Assembly (NCBI RefSeq): GCF_048544455.1
Contig: NC_133537.1
Location: 17,111,541-17,175,540, forward strand
Length of the DNA stretch: 64,000 nt
Direction: 5' to 3'
Origin: Silene latifolia
Lineage: Eukaryota; Streptophyta; Magnoliopsida; Caryophyllales; Caryophyllaceae
The position numbers and the translations under genes were made by a program. The notes under the pieces were generated by a model. The model had not been told where the DNA came from and made no database searches. It worked only from the letters and a program-made list of their open reading frames with translations. Positions 23,320 through 34,190 of this stretch are shown one piece after another. Position 1 is the stretch's first letter. Every line of letters starts with the position of its first letter.

Positions 23320-23700
23320 GTTTGACGGTTTTTAATGCCGTTTGTTTGAGGTTTGAACATGTCGTCGAAAATTTTGTGAGAATAGTGAATTTGAACTTCA
23401 CTATTGATTTTCATTTGAAAGTGACGGTTTTTAATTCCGTCGTCGAACATTTTGTGAAAATAGCGAATTTGAATTTCGCTATTTATTTTTGATTAAAGAG
23501 ATGACGGTTTTTAATTCCGTCCTCGAAAATTTTGTGAAAATAGCGAATTTGAATTTCACTACTTTGTTTTTGTATTTGAAAGATGATGGTTTTTAATTCC
23601 GTCGTTGAAATGTTGTGAAAATAGCGAATTTGAATTTCACTATTTATATGTGTATTTGAAAGATGACGGTTTTTAATTCCGTCGTTGAAAATTTGAAATT
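23320..23700. repeat. Tandem repeat, about 80 bp, TGACGGTTTTTAATTCCGTC type
   Basis: About four and a half units begin near 23321, 23422, 23502, 23583 and 23661. Each has TGACGGTTTTTAATTCCGTC followed by GAATTTGAATTTC(A/G)CTA. The unit head is itself an imperfect inverted repeat (GACGG...CCGTC). Confidence 0.8.
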
Positions 23701-24081
23701 TGTGTGGTAAATTGGGCCAAAGCCCAAAATTCCGCTGAATAAAGCAGGGAACACCTGTTTGGGCTAAAATCCGCACTTTAGCCTAATAAGGGATAAGCCC
23801 AATTAATTTTGTTTAAAGAATTGGGCCGCGGAGGTAGGACAAATCACGGGAAGCCCAAAGGCAAGTGGCATCCGTGTAAGGAGTTGGGCCAAGGAGAATG
23901 CAACGATGGGAAGGCCTGATGATAAAGCAAGTCCGCGTTTTGGAAAGCCTTTAGGGAGATCTTAGGGAGAATTCAGAGAGATTAGGGAGAATGGAGGAGG
24001 AAGACTCGTTATGGAAAGAGTTGTGGTAGGAATAATATTCCTTACCATAAACGAGGTAGGACATATCTAGGGTTCCTACCC

Positions 24082-24090
24082 TATAAATAG
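24082..24090 (+). promoter_or_regulatory. Possible TATA box of an antisense unit
   Basis: TATAAATAG lies in a stretch antisense to the Tat element, about 490 bp upstream of the possible small spliced ORF at 24580. It is a weak call by itself. Confidence 0.35.
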
Positions 24091-24579
24091 CCAAGGAGGT
24101 GAACAAGAAAGGGCATTCAAGATCTCACACGCATAATACACTGTGCTAGCTAGATTTATATTCCGTCTCCATTGTACACATTCTCTTATTAGCAAGCTAG
24201 TGCAATACTTGGAAGGGTGTCGTCCCTTCCCGCGGTCGTTTCCTACATTGGGTTTTCCGCGTCATCAAATCTCACGTGTCAACCTTTATTTACGTACTTA
24301 ATTCCTTTACTTTACGCTAAACACAAATATATATCAAACATACAACGAGTAAGACCACATTGACCTCGCGTAACCTAATTCGGTAGAAAATTACCAAAAC
24401 AACACCCCATTGAGGCGCGAGCCTTCCTGCGAAGGGATGGGACTCCCCTTTTTTCTGTAAAAAGACGCGAGAAGCCTAAGCTTCTCATTTCACTTCGTCT
24501 TCTTCCCTAAAACCGCGACAATCAGAAAAGTCGCCATTTTTGGGTTTTGTTTCTTGCTTGACTTTGTGCCGTTGTTATC

Positions 24580-25538
24580 ATGTCATCTCAAGGTATGTAA
24601 ATCGTCTTGAATCCATTTGAATTTGTTTGTCTTTTCATTAATTGAATTAGGGCGAAACCCTAACCTTTCGAAAATTGATTTGGGCGTTTTTGTTTAGCCC
24701 ATTTTCGAGTGATATTGATGATTGCACTAGGTTAGAAACCTGTTTAGGAGTATAGGGGTGCTTTTAGTTTGCATTTTGGTCCCTGTTCCCGCCTCCTAGG
24801 TTCGAAAAACGTGAATGAGACGAGGAAACCGTCTTATTTCACAATGCCAAGTTTGTTTGCTTGAGTTGTGTGCCGCACTAGGTTGCATTATAGTCGGGGA
24901 AGACCATGTTTGCCATATTGAACCTTCGTTGGGTGTTGTGGGCAAAATTTTGAGTTGAGTCAGTTTGTCTTGAAATAGACCTTAATGGTAGTTTAGGTCA
25001 CTTTGAGACGTGATTGGATCACGTTGTTTTGTTGTGGTCGTATTTTGAATTTTTGACCTGTTTATGCCCGAATTGGCGTAAAATTGCCCTTTTGAGCTGT
25101 GAAAAATACCCAATTGTGTCGGGAATTTTTGTTGCCGTTTTGCGGGCCTTGTGTGGGCCTTGAGGTGTTGGGTGATTTTTTTGAAAATTTTGTTGTTGTT
25201 TTGACTCGTCTTTTGCTTGAAAAGAAGGGCGAGTCGTTTTTTTGTGCGATTTTTTGTGAAGTGTTTTTGTTGGATGGGTTTGGGCGGGTATGCCCTTATT
25301 TTTGATTTGCATTTTTAGGTGGTGGGTTTTTTTTGGATTTGTCCATTTTGTGCCGTCGTAATGCCGAAAGTTCGGCTGACGTTTTTGTTTTGTCCTGATT
25401 GCAGGGGAGTGTTCTGGGCCCACTAGGTCCGTTGCTGAGGCTTTAGAGGAAGAGGATGATCCTGGAGGAGGAGAGACAGCTGTTGCCTTGTCCTTGTTGA
25501 GTTATGTTTCTCCCTGGTGGCCTTTGTCCAGTCTTTGA
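24580..25538 (+). CDS. Possible small spliced ORF, antisense to Tat element 1
   Basis: ATGTCATCTCAAG at 24580-24592 is followed by a consensus plant donor GTATGT. An acceptor TTGCAG at 25404 leads in frame to an acidic exon (25405-25538) with EALEEEDDPGGGE, ending at TGA. The predicted product is about 49 residues and has no recognised family. Upstream, 24411-24470 shares its layout (GAGGCGCGAG, then CCCCTTTTTTC and AAAAAG) with 26811-26870 ahead of the mobile-domain ORF, as if the promoter region were duplicated. Reading across an 812-bp intron is inference, and transcription is untested. Confidence 0.3.
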
Positions 25539-26878
25539 TCGAGTATCGATCATTGGCTGTTGTCTGTAGAGGTTCGGACATCTGATGATTGGGGGTCAAG
25601 ACGGGTGCATTGTTCTACGTTACCGTCTTCGATCGTTGTTGAATTCCGATGATTGGGGTTCAACATCGGGGTGATGCACTGAGTCACAATTCCTAATTGT
25701 CACGTCGTCCGAAATCTGCCAGACATTGTTTCCCTTTTTGTCACGGAGTAGGAATGAGGTGTTACCGTTATGGTAACCACCGTGCTTCCGCTGTTACTCC
25801 TTTGTTTTCCGTGTTGCTCCTTTTCTTTTCCGATCGGAAGGATAGGGAGTGCTTAGTTCGGTAGGTGGCAGATAACCCCCAGTTCGTTGTTTTAGGCCAG
25901 TGTCTGTATGATAAATACTTATACCGGATCCTGTTTGTATGGTCAGTCATTTGTATCAAACGAGTGTCGATGTATTTTGCGTGAGGCGGTTTGTATAAAT
26001 GTGTTTTTGGATTGTAGTTTATTTGGTTTGGCTTTTTGTGTTGTGTTTCGGAGAAGCACGGTCAGCTGCTAGTTCCCCTTTTGCTTTGCATTTGTTCCAG
26101 CATTGTTAGTGTAGAAAACAGGCAATAGGTAGCACGTACGCATAAACATAAACACGCCAAAGCATTTGATGAAAACAACAATAACCACGATGACTCGTAG
26201 TTTAAAATTTAAAAATTAAAATTTTGAAAATTCCGCGACAGTCGTCACGTTTGGATGTTTCAAAAGAAATTGATTTGAAATTTGAGCAATTAACTCGTGT
26301 TTGAATTAAATTGCATCGAATTTTGCTGAAAATTGATTTGCAACTCGAAAAACTAAAACTCAAACCATCGCGGATGAATTTTAAAAGAGATTTTTGCGAG
26401 TGTATTTGATTTGATTTTTGTGAGATCAAGGCTCGAATTTGTGAGATCTTGAATTTTGGAGGAAAATTGACGTCATGTTATCAACTTTCGAATTTTGTGG
26501 AAAATGTGAAAAAGCAAATTTTTTTTGGGATTTTCGATTGACAGGGAAAAGATCCCTCCCAGATCGAGGTGACTAGCCCTTCCCCCCTAAAACAAGAAGA
26601 GAAAAAACTCGTATGCTTAAAGCTGTGTCGTGGAAACCGTGTCGGATTTCGTAATACTCGAAAACAAGGAAATGTGAGTGTGAGAAAAAACAAAAATTCC
26701 TGGATATGCCCGAAGAGGCGCGAGTCCTATGGCGGGAGGATTTAGGTGTCAGGAAGAAACACAACTTGATAGGGACAAATCAAGGTGCGGACTCTGAGGA
26801 CCAGCCCAAAGAGGCGCGAGGCCATGGGCGATGGAAGTGAGCTTCCCCTTTTTTCGGAAAAAAGCGCTGATTGTTTTG

Positions 26879-26889
26879 TATAAATAGGG
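26879..26889 (+). promoter_or_regulatory. TATA box upstream of the antisense ORF
   Basis: TATAAATAGGG lies 93 bp before the ATG at 26972, a spacing suitable for a plant promoter driving transcription opposite to the retrotransposon. Confidence 0.5.
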
Positions 26890-26971
26890 ACGTTTGTGCT
26901 TCATTGTTTCATCATCCGAAACACGAAAAACATCTCCACAAAAACCTTTCTCTTCTTCCACAAAATTATTC

Positions 26972-28347
26972 ATGGATGCCTTTGAAAATAGGTTACGACA
27001 TTGGTGTTGGGATTTGTAGCCTCCCGAGAAGTATCAACTCGTTGTAATGGGAGTTGGTCAATTGTTGGTGCTTCGTCAAGTCAAGGTGCAATCCTCGTTC
27101 CTTGAAGCATGCTCTCGGTTTTGGGATTTGAAACATCATGTTTTCGTTTTCCCGAAAGGTGAAATTTGTCCCCTTGCCGAAGAAGTAGGCGCCATTGGTG
27201 GATGGCCGGGTTGTACGATGGTGCTTCCTCCGACTCGGTTGTGTTACAAAGGGAAGTTTCGTTCAATGTTGGGCTTGTCAACAAGTCAAGTAAACTTCCT
27301 CCTTGCTCCCCATGGTGTGGATATGTTGGCTCTTATCAACATTTTCTCATACCGGTTGGATGTCAATGTTTTAGAGGTGGCTAGGAGAAGGGCTCTTGTC
27401 TTTTGCCTAGTGCATGCATACCTCCTTTTCGATGCCTTGAAGAAGGAGGGGTCCAAATGTTATGGTAGTATGACCCTTGTGCATGTGGTTGAGCAAATGG
27501 AACATGGTAGGGATCCATCATGGTTGGTACTTGGCGAGATCATCCAAGCCTTGGACAAGAAGGGCTCTTGTGGAGAAGCCCCCTCGTTCGGATCTCCAAG
27601 GATCCTCAAAGTGTGGCTATTGGAGAGGCTAAGGTATGTAGAGCCTCCGGCCGATTCTTCTTCTTACTCCTTCCGTCACCTTACTATGAGGAAGAAATTG
27701 TACTCGGATAGTTTGCATCCACCAAGGCCTATTAGACCTCGAGGTTGGTTGAGGAGGGTGGTCCTCATATCCGTTGGGTGGTGTCATGGTGGCACTTGAG
27801 GTCCTTTACGGGGTTGCCCGCTTCGGCCACTAGTTCTTGTTCTTTGATGGTGGTGGGTTTTAAGGTTGCTTCCTTCATCTATCCCGAAAGGCTTATGAGG
27901 CAAATGGGGCGTCAACAAAAGGTGCCTGCTCAAGATACTCTCGTCCAATAAAGTGTTTTCCGGAACTCCGAGCTCGTCGAGATCTTCGAAAGGTGGTGGG
28001 CTACTCGGCCGATTTGGGAGGTACCAAACCCCGTTGCCACGACATGGGTGACTCCCGCTTACGTCAAGTGGTCAAGAGCTCAAACCTTGGAGGAAAGGTC
28101 CAAATCTCGTAAGGACGAGGTTGTCGACTTGATGTATAGAGAGGTCGGCAAGGCCAACCGTGCCTTCTTTGATGACTTTGTTGATGGAGCTAGCCCGGAT
28201 ATAATGAGGCCACCAAAGTGGAGAAGCTCGGGTCCCAAAGAGGTAGTGGGCCGTGTGTGGGCTCGGCTTGGGCCGAGTATGGGGTCTTGCAAGAGGTCGG
28301 AGGCCGTCGCCGTTGTAGATCCGTTCCGAAGAGTAAGTTCAAGCTAG
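26972..28347 (+). pseudogene. Antisense ORF of Tat element 1, plant-mobile-domain-like
   Basis: This is a protein-coding remnant on the strand opposite to gag-pol, between integrase and 3' LTR. ATG at 26972 (MDAFENRLRHW) is in frame with the long open stretch 27047-27799 but separated from it by TAG at 27017. The core FWDLKHHVFVFPKGEICPLAEEVGAIGGWPG fits the plant mobile domain pattern (W...H.F...GE.......V...GG..G). Later frames (27745-27951 with WVVSWWHLRSFTGLP; 28048-28347 with TPAYVKWSRAQTLEERSK) continue the same protein after frameshifts, giving about 450 residues in all. Extra ORFs, some antisense, are known in Tat-lineage elements. The domain call rests on pattern memory; origin by capture of a host mobile-domain gene is inference. 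Confidence 0.65.
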
Positions 28348-29238
28348 GCAGGCCAACAAGAAGAGCAAGGGGAAGATGTACACAGAGGGAAAAGGCAAGG
28401 GTAGGATGGAAGAATGAAGACCTCCATTACCCACTTTATTATTATGTTGTATTAGTGTTGTGAGTTTTTATTATGTTGTACTAGACTACTAGCTATGTAT
28501 TGTGTATTTTGTGCTAGTTTTACTATGTGAGATGTCTTAGTCGGCATTCTGGCTTTGACAAGTTGTAGACTTGCTTAGCTTTATTTGTTGTCAAATTTGT
28601 AATCCTTCTCATTATTAATTAAATAAGAGGATTTCTTGTGTCCAAAGAAATTATGAACGTTTGTTTCTTCCATCCATTTTGTAAAAGCAATTCGGTTTGA
28701 ATTATCCTAAACATTGCACTTGGGAAATGGGATTTTTGTGGGAAGGGACAAAGGCTTTTTTTTTTTTTTTTTTTTTTTGTGGAAAAGGGAAATGTTTTTC
28801 CCTATTTTTCTTTTGAAGTTGATATGGGTGATTTTTTTATTTGTGGGGATGGTTGTGTCCTTCTTGTGTGACAAAGGATTGCCTACGTATCCACCTGAAA
28901 AGGTGAAATCAAACCATGCTCGTAGTTCGAAATGTTTCGTAAATTTTATTTGGATTTTGTGGTTGTATCCTTCTTGTGTAAGACAGGACTGCCTACATAT
29001 CCACCTGAAAAGGTGAAATCAAACCATGCTCCTAGTTCAGGTGTTTGGTTTAATTTGTTTGAGTGCGAATGGATGTTGCCTTTGACAAATCAAAGGACGT
29101 TTGAAATGTGGCAAGGTGCCGCAACTTAGACTCGATAAAACATGCAATTTTAAATCATAACGCGTTGAGGAACTTGAATTAAAAGGGATACTGTGGTTGC
29201 TAGTTGTAAAACTAGGGTAAGGTTTGCTGGTGGTTAGG
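28348..29238. other. Spacer between antisense ORF and integrase end
   Basis: No gene is supported. The stretch holds a run of about 22 T near 28757-28778 and a near-duplicate segment: a 34-bp-plus match between 28880-28920 and 28990-29030 around CCACCTGAAAAGGTGAAATC. The match indicates a local 110-bp duplication. Confidence 0.55.
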
Positions 29239-30576
29239 TCAAGGGTAGTATTTCTTGAGTTGGTCTAGGTTGGTCGGGTTCGTGAAATCCTCCCCGTCTA
29301 GGTCACTCAGTCTCACTGCGCCCCCCCGAAAGTATCTTCTTGACCAGATATAGCCTGGCCCAATTGGGTTTAAATTTCCCCCTCGGATCGACGGGTAGTG
29401 ATGCTCGAACCGACTTGAGGACCAAGTCGCCTTCTTTGATATTCCTGGGTTTGACCTTTTTGTTGAATGCCCATCGTATACGTCGTGGTATAGCTGGACG
29501 TTGTGCAAGGCGTTGAGTCGCCGCTCGTCTGGAAGCGTGAGTTGCTCGAACCTTCGACGGGTCCATTCCGCCTCAGGAACTTGACTCTCTAGCAGGATAC
29601 GTAGAGATGGGACCTCCAAATCTACTAGTTGAACCGCCTCCATACCATATGCTAGGTAGAAGGGTGTGGCTCCTGTTGGTGTTCGAATGGAGGTTCGGTA
29701 TCCCCAGAGTGCGAATGGGAGTTTGCTCGACCAATCGCTGTAATTATCTTGCATCTTCTTGATGATAGTGACAAGAGTTTTGTTTGCTGCCTCTACCGCT
29801 CCGTTGGTCTGGGGACGATAGGGGGATGATCGATGCCGCTTGATTTTGTACTTATCCAGCAAGGCTTGTGTTTCCGCCCGGAAGTGAGAGCCTTGGTCGC
29901 TGATGATTTCATGGGGTACCCCATATCTGCATATGATGTTGTCCTTGATGAACTTGGCCACTTGTTTGGCGGTCAAGACTGCATAGGACTACACTTCCAC
30001 CCATTTGGTGAAGTAGTCGATGGCGACGAGGACAAAGCAATGCCCTTTGGTGCCTATCGGGTTGACTTTCCCGATGATGTCGATGCCCCAGATCGAGAAA
30101 GGCCAAGGTGATGTCATGGTGTATAAAAGGGATGGTAATATGTGTTGTATGTTAGCGAAAATTTGGCAATTGTGGCAATATTTGACGTAGTTTCGGCTAT
30201 CGGCTTCCATGGTGGTCCAGTAGTAGCCTAACCGCATGATTTTTCGGGTCAGCATCATTGCGCTCATGTGAGGGCCACATTCTCCGTCGTGGACCTCTCC
30301 CATGACTTTTTTGGCTTTGTGATGGTCAATGCAAAGGATAAGAATCTCTTGGGGTGTTCTTTTGTATAGTTGTTCTTGGTTTATCATGAATTGTGATGAA
30401 AGTAAACGGATGCCTCTTTGTCTTCTCGTATTAGAGTTGGGAGGGAATTCGTTTTTGGTTTTGTAGTTGAGGATGACTTTGTACCAAAGTTCATCACGAT
30501 TTTCCTCGTTGTTGTTGATGGCGTATATGTGAGCTGGCTTGCTCCTTCTCTCGACACATAGGGGAATTGATGTCAT
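29239..30576 (-). pseudogene. Tat element 1 integrase
   Basis: This enzyme inserts the element cDNA into host DNA. Reading on the minus strand, the zinc-binding HHCC region has H...GPHMSAMMLTRKIMRLGYYW and CHNCQ. The DDE core then has WGIDIIG (first Asp), ISDQGSHF (second Asp) and GAVEAANK (Glu), with PYRPQTNGAVE between. A C-terminal stretch follows to about 29303-29239. A TAG near 29987 separates two long frames (29989-30576 and 29239-29976), and the C-terminus switches frame near 29500. All catalytic residues are visible, but the gene is interrupted. It is the last enzyme domain of pol, as expected for Ty3/Gypsy order. Confidence 0.9.
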
Positions 30577-30641
30577 GTCGTCAGGTATATGTTGACGAGC
30601 GCGGCAAGTTTTGCCAGGGTATCAACAAATTGATTCTCCTC

Positions 30642-31430
30642 TTATGGCAAGTGGAAGTAGTCGACTTGGTCGAAGAACTCGGTCTCTTGATTGATTTTTG
30701 CTCGGTAGGGTGCTAAGCTGTCGCTTCGGATTTTCCATGATCCGGACACATGATTGATGATGAGTGAAGAATCATCATGGACCCTCAGTCTCTTGATGCA
30801 AAAAGTTATGGCTGCCTGTAGGCCGATGAGGCATGCTTCATATTTGGCGGCATTGTTGGTGACAGCGAAGTCTAGTTTGACTGAGATCGGAACATGTTCT
30901 CCCTCTGGTGATATTAGAAGGATTCCTACCCCGAAGCCTCTCAGGTTTGATGCACCATCGAAGTATAGGTCCCATGCGTCGGTGTCGACACAAAGGATGT
31001 CTTCGTCAGGACGTGACCAGGTGTCGGTCGTTGAGTCCTTATTGACGGGATTTTCTGCTAGGAAATCGGCGACTGCCCTTCCCTTTATAACCTTGAGGGG
31101 TATGAATTTGAGGTCAAATTCAGATAGCATGAGTGTCCATCTAGACAGCCTTCCATTTAGTACAGGTTTTTCGAAGACGTATTTGACAGGGTCCATCTTG
31201 GAGTAGATGTGAACCGTGTAGCGGAGCATGTAGTGTCGCAACTTCTTTGTTGACCATACTAGGGCAAGGCATGTCTTTTCCAGTTGGGTGTACCTTGTCT
31301 CATACTCGATGAACCTTTTGCTGATGTAGTAGATGGCTCGTTCTTTGCCGTTTACTGTTTGTGCTAGCATTGCTCCCATGGCTATGTCAGTGACAGTCAG
31401 GTATATGGATAAAGGAATTCCTTATTGAGG
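30642..31430 (-). pseudogene. Tat element 1 RNase H and second (archaeal-type) RNase H
   Basis: The frame 30642-31379 starts MGAMLAQTVNGKERAIYYISKRF (Ty3-type RNase H) and passes through RYTQLEKTCLALVWSTKKLRHY. It ends with a second RNase H-like domain: DLYFDGASNLRGFG (Asp), NNAAKYEACLIGLQ (Glu), VHDDSSLIINHV (Asp). Two RNase H domains in tandem are characteristic of the Tat lineage. The first catalytic Asp of the Ty3-type domain lies just upstream, where the frame is broken near 31425. Confidence 0.88.
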
Positions 31431-32230
31431 TGGCATGAGGACATGAGGTTTGGATAAGATTTCCTTTATCTTGTCGAAGGCCTTTTGACAGTCGTATTCC
31501 CAATCGGTGTGATCGGAGGCGCGAAGCTTCTTGAAGATTGGTTCGCAAATCATAGAAAGTTTGGCTATGAAGCGGCTGATGTATTGAACTTGACCGAGAA
31601 ATCCCCGAATCTCCTTCTCGCTCTTAGGCCGAGGCATTTGTTGAAGAGCCTTTATTTTGGTAGGGTCAAATTCGATGCCTTTTTTGCGGACGACGTGTCC
31701 CAGGAGTTCTCGGAGGTGACCCCGAACGCACACTTCCGAGGATTCAGTCTCATGTTATATTTTCGCAGACGAGCGAAGAATTTCCGAAGGGCATTGATGT
31801 GGTCGTCCCGCTCTTTTGATTTAACGATCATGTCATCGACATATACCTCCACCTCCTTGTGCATCATGTCATGTAGGAGAGTGGTGGCGGTTCTTTGATA
31901 AGTTGCTCCGATGTTGATTAGACCGAAGGGCATGACAGTGTAGCAGTATGTACCCCACTGTGTAGAGAATGCAGTCTTGTGTATGTCTTCCTCAGCCATT
32001 TGGATCTTGTTGTACCCAGCATACCCGTTCATGAACGATAGTAGGGTGTGCTCGGCGGTATTATCCACCAGGATGTCAACATGTGGCAGAGGGAAGTCGT
32101 CTTTTGGACTTGCTTTGTTCAGATTCCTGAAGTTGATGCAAACCCGAATTCTCTCGTCTTTCTTGGGTACATGAACTATGTTGGCCACCTAGTCAGAGTA
32201 TTCGGACACTTTGATGAACCCATCTTTGAA
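31422..32230 (-). pseudogene. Tat element 1 reverse transcriptase
   Basis: This RNA-directed DNA polymerase copies the element RNA. The minus-strand frame 31652-32188 contains VCINFRNLNKASPKDDFPLP, TAFSTQWGTYCYTVMPFGL and the catalytic YVDDMIVKS, followed by MRLNPRKCAFG. A frameshift near 31700 leads to 31422-31733 with GFLGQVQYISRFIAKLSMICEPIF (thumb and connection). Upstream, the start of the domain is cut from the protease-side frame by stops near 32360 and 32190. Catalytic residues are present and the copy is non-functional. Confidence 0.92.
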
Positions 32231-32357
32231 CTGTTTATCTACGTCTTCCTTGATTTTCAGGGCGCATTCGGTGTAACTTTTGCTTCACGTGTTTAGCTCC
32301 GGGTTTAATGGGTATTCTGTGCTCTGCAATCTCCCTGTCGATCCCAAGCATGTCTTT

Positions 32358-34190
32358 TTATGACCAAGCGAATACGTCCTTGTACTCGTATAAGAGGTCG
32401 ATGAACTGCTTTCTTTCCGAGGGGTCAAGGGTGGCCCCTATCCTAAGTTCTTGAGGTGTGTTGTCGGTTCCTACATTAATAGGTTCGGTCTCCTCAATGA
32501 TGGGGGTCCTATCATCTAGTTTTTCAAGTTCTTTGGCTAGGCTAGGTGGGTAGTCACTCAAGTCAAATTCCTCATGTTCGTTCAGAATTGCATTGCAGTT
32601 AAAATGAGACGAGTCATAAGCAAACTTAGCGTTCATTAAGTCGACTTGAGCGAAAAGCTCGGACAGGACAGACATCTCATGGGCAGTCAGAGGCGACACA
32701 TCAGAGGAGGTGGCCCCTGGAACAAGCTCCAGGTTACTACCTTCCATGGGAGTGGGGACGACCTTAGTTGACTCGACCTCTAAAGCAGCCACAAGTTTGT
32801 GATAAAACAGTGGAAATGGGACTTTGACTGGGACATCAGGAGTGCTAGGAGCTTGGACAGACTCTGACTCCGACTCAGAATCCTTCTTATCTTCACTTTC
32901 CTCTTTGAGCATGAGGCCTTCTCCAGTTGTAATCTTGAGAGTGCGGCCTTGACGATCGGTCCACTTGATAGTTTTCCTCCAATCCTGTGTAGCTTTCTCC
33001 GAGTCAGTATCAGAGATTAAGGCGGTGGGATCGAACTGGTTGTCTTTTAGAGCAATGTTGATGATGTCCTCATAGCCGAGGTGCTTGATGTTGTCTTCTC
33101 CGAAGAGGGGACTGACGGCTTGTCCATCGAGGTATGGGGTCGACTCAGATTTGGTCGACGCAGCTTTGGCGTTGTCGGGGATGAAGTAGCAGTCTTGAAA
33201 GACCTCTACACCCGGGTGGTTGACCCAGGCTACGGAGTCATAGATCGGCTCAGAAAAGCCGTTGTAGATCTCGGATTCTCCCTCGGGGATGAAGTATCCA
33301 TTGAGAGTCAAATGGTATGGACGAAGATGACTCCTTGCTTTTTGCGCTTCCGTATTAGGAGGTTCATCTCCTGGATGTTTTCATCGGTAGGCTCATAGCC
33401 TAGCCCGAATAGGATGTTGGGGACCTTGGCCTGTTTCATAGGAGGCAAGGTGCTCTTCAGCGGATTGAGGGGCAAGCCCGGGAAATAACCCTGACACATC
33501 AAAATACGGTTGACTGTGAGGTTAGAGAACTGGTCACAATCAAAGGATGTTGATTCATCGGTTAGGGCATTCACAGCTTGGAATTCCCACATTTCGATGT
33601 CGTCCTCCTCAATGACTTGAGAGGCTATTCCTTTCTTCATGATAGCCTTGATCGGGGAGGCGGGAATCATAATTGTTTACCCGTCGAAAGGGACCCTGAT
33701 TTTCTGATGAAGGGTTGAGGTGACGGCCTTGACGACGTGAATCCGGGGGCGTCCTAGAAGCATGTTGAAAGAGGCATCGATGTCGACCAACTGAAAACGG
33801 GTTTGTCTTTCCAAGGGTCCAGTTGCAATGGTCAAGGTGATAAGCCTCGCAATCTTATGACAAGTGTCATCATAGGCGCGTACTCCTTGGTTAGTTGGGA
33901 CCAAATCTGCTTCTTTGATACCCAGTTTGTGAGCGGTCTTGAGGGGAATGACATTAACTACAGATCCGTCATCCACTAGAACCATAGGCATATTCTTCTT
34001 GAGGCATTGTACGGTGAGGTACAAAGCCAGGTTGTGGTTTGGCCCGAAGGGAGGGATATCTTCGTCAGAGAAGATGACCGGGTTGTTCAGGTCGGGGACA
34101 TCCCTTGTCATATGTGCCACCACTTCTTCAAGAGAGGAGGTAGAGGGAACTGTCAACTTTCCCAAGGCTTGTAGCAAAGCCTACCGATGC
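32358..34190 (-). pseudogene. Tat element 1 protease and linker to reverse transcriptase
   Basis: 33677-34177 encodes the retroviral-type aspartic protease with NMPMVLVDDGSVVNVIPL (active-site DDGS) and FNMLLGRPRIH. It is followed, after stops, by 33308-33670 and 32358-33311. These form the acidic linker with serine- and glutamate-rich SESESES and the conserved block ELRIGATLDPSERKQFIDLLYEYKDVFAWS at the entry to reverse transcriptase. The same order and motifs recur in the second Tat element (60834-62500). Several stops break the frame. Confidence 0.85.

Larger units (their letters stand above)
22430..24060 (-). other. Tat element 1, 3' untranslated region with tandem repeats
   Basis: This lies between the 3' LTR and the antisense units. 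It holds two tandem-repeat blocks (22680-22990 and about 23320-23700) and no coding signal. ORFs on the minus strand here arise only because the repeats keep a frame open. Confidence 0.7.

Noticed and set aside
29833..30111. Plus-strand ORF across the integrase region
   Set aside because: It is a shadow of the minus-strand integrase core, whose catalytic motifs are clear.
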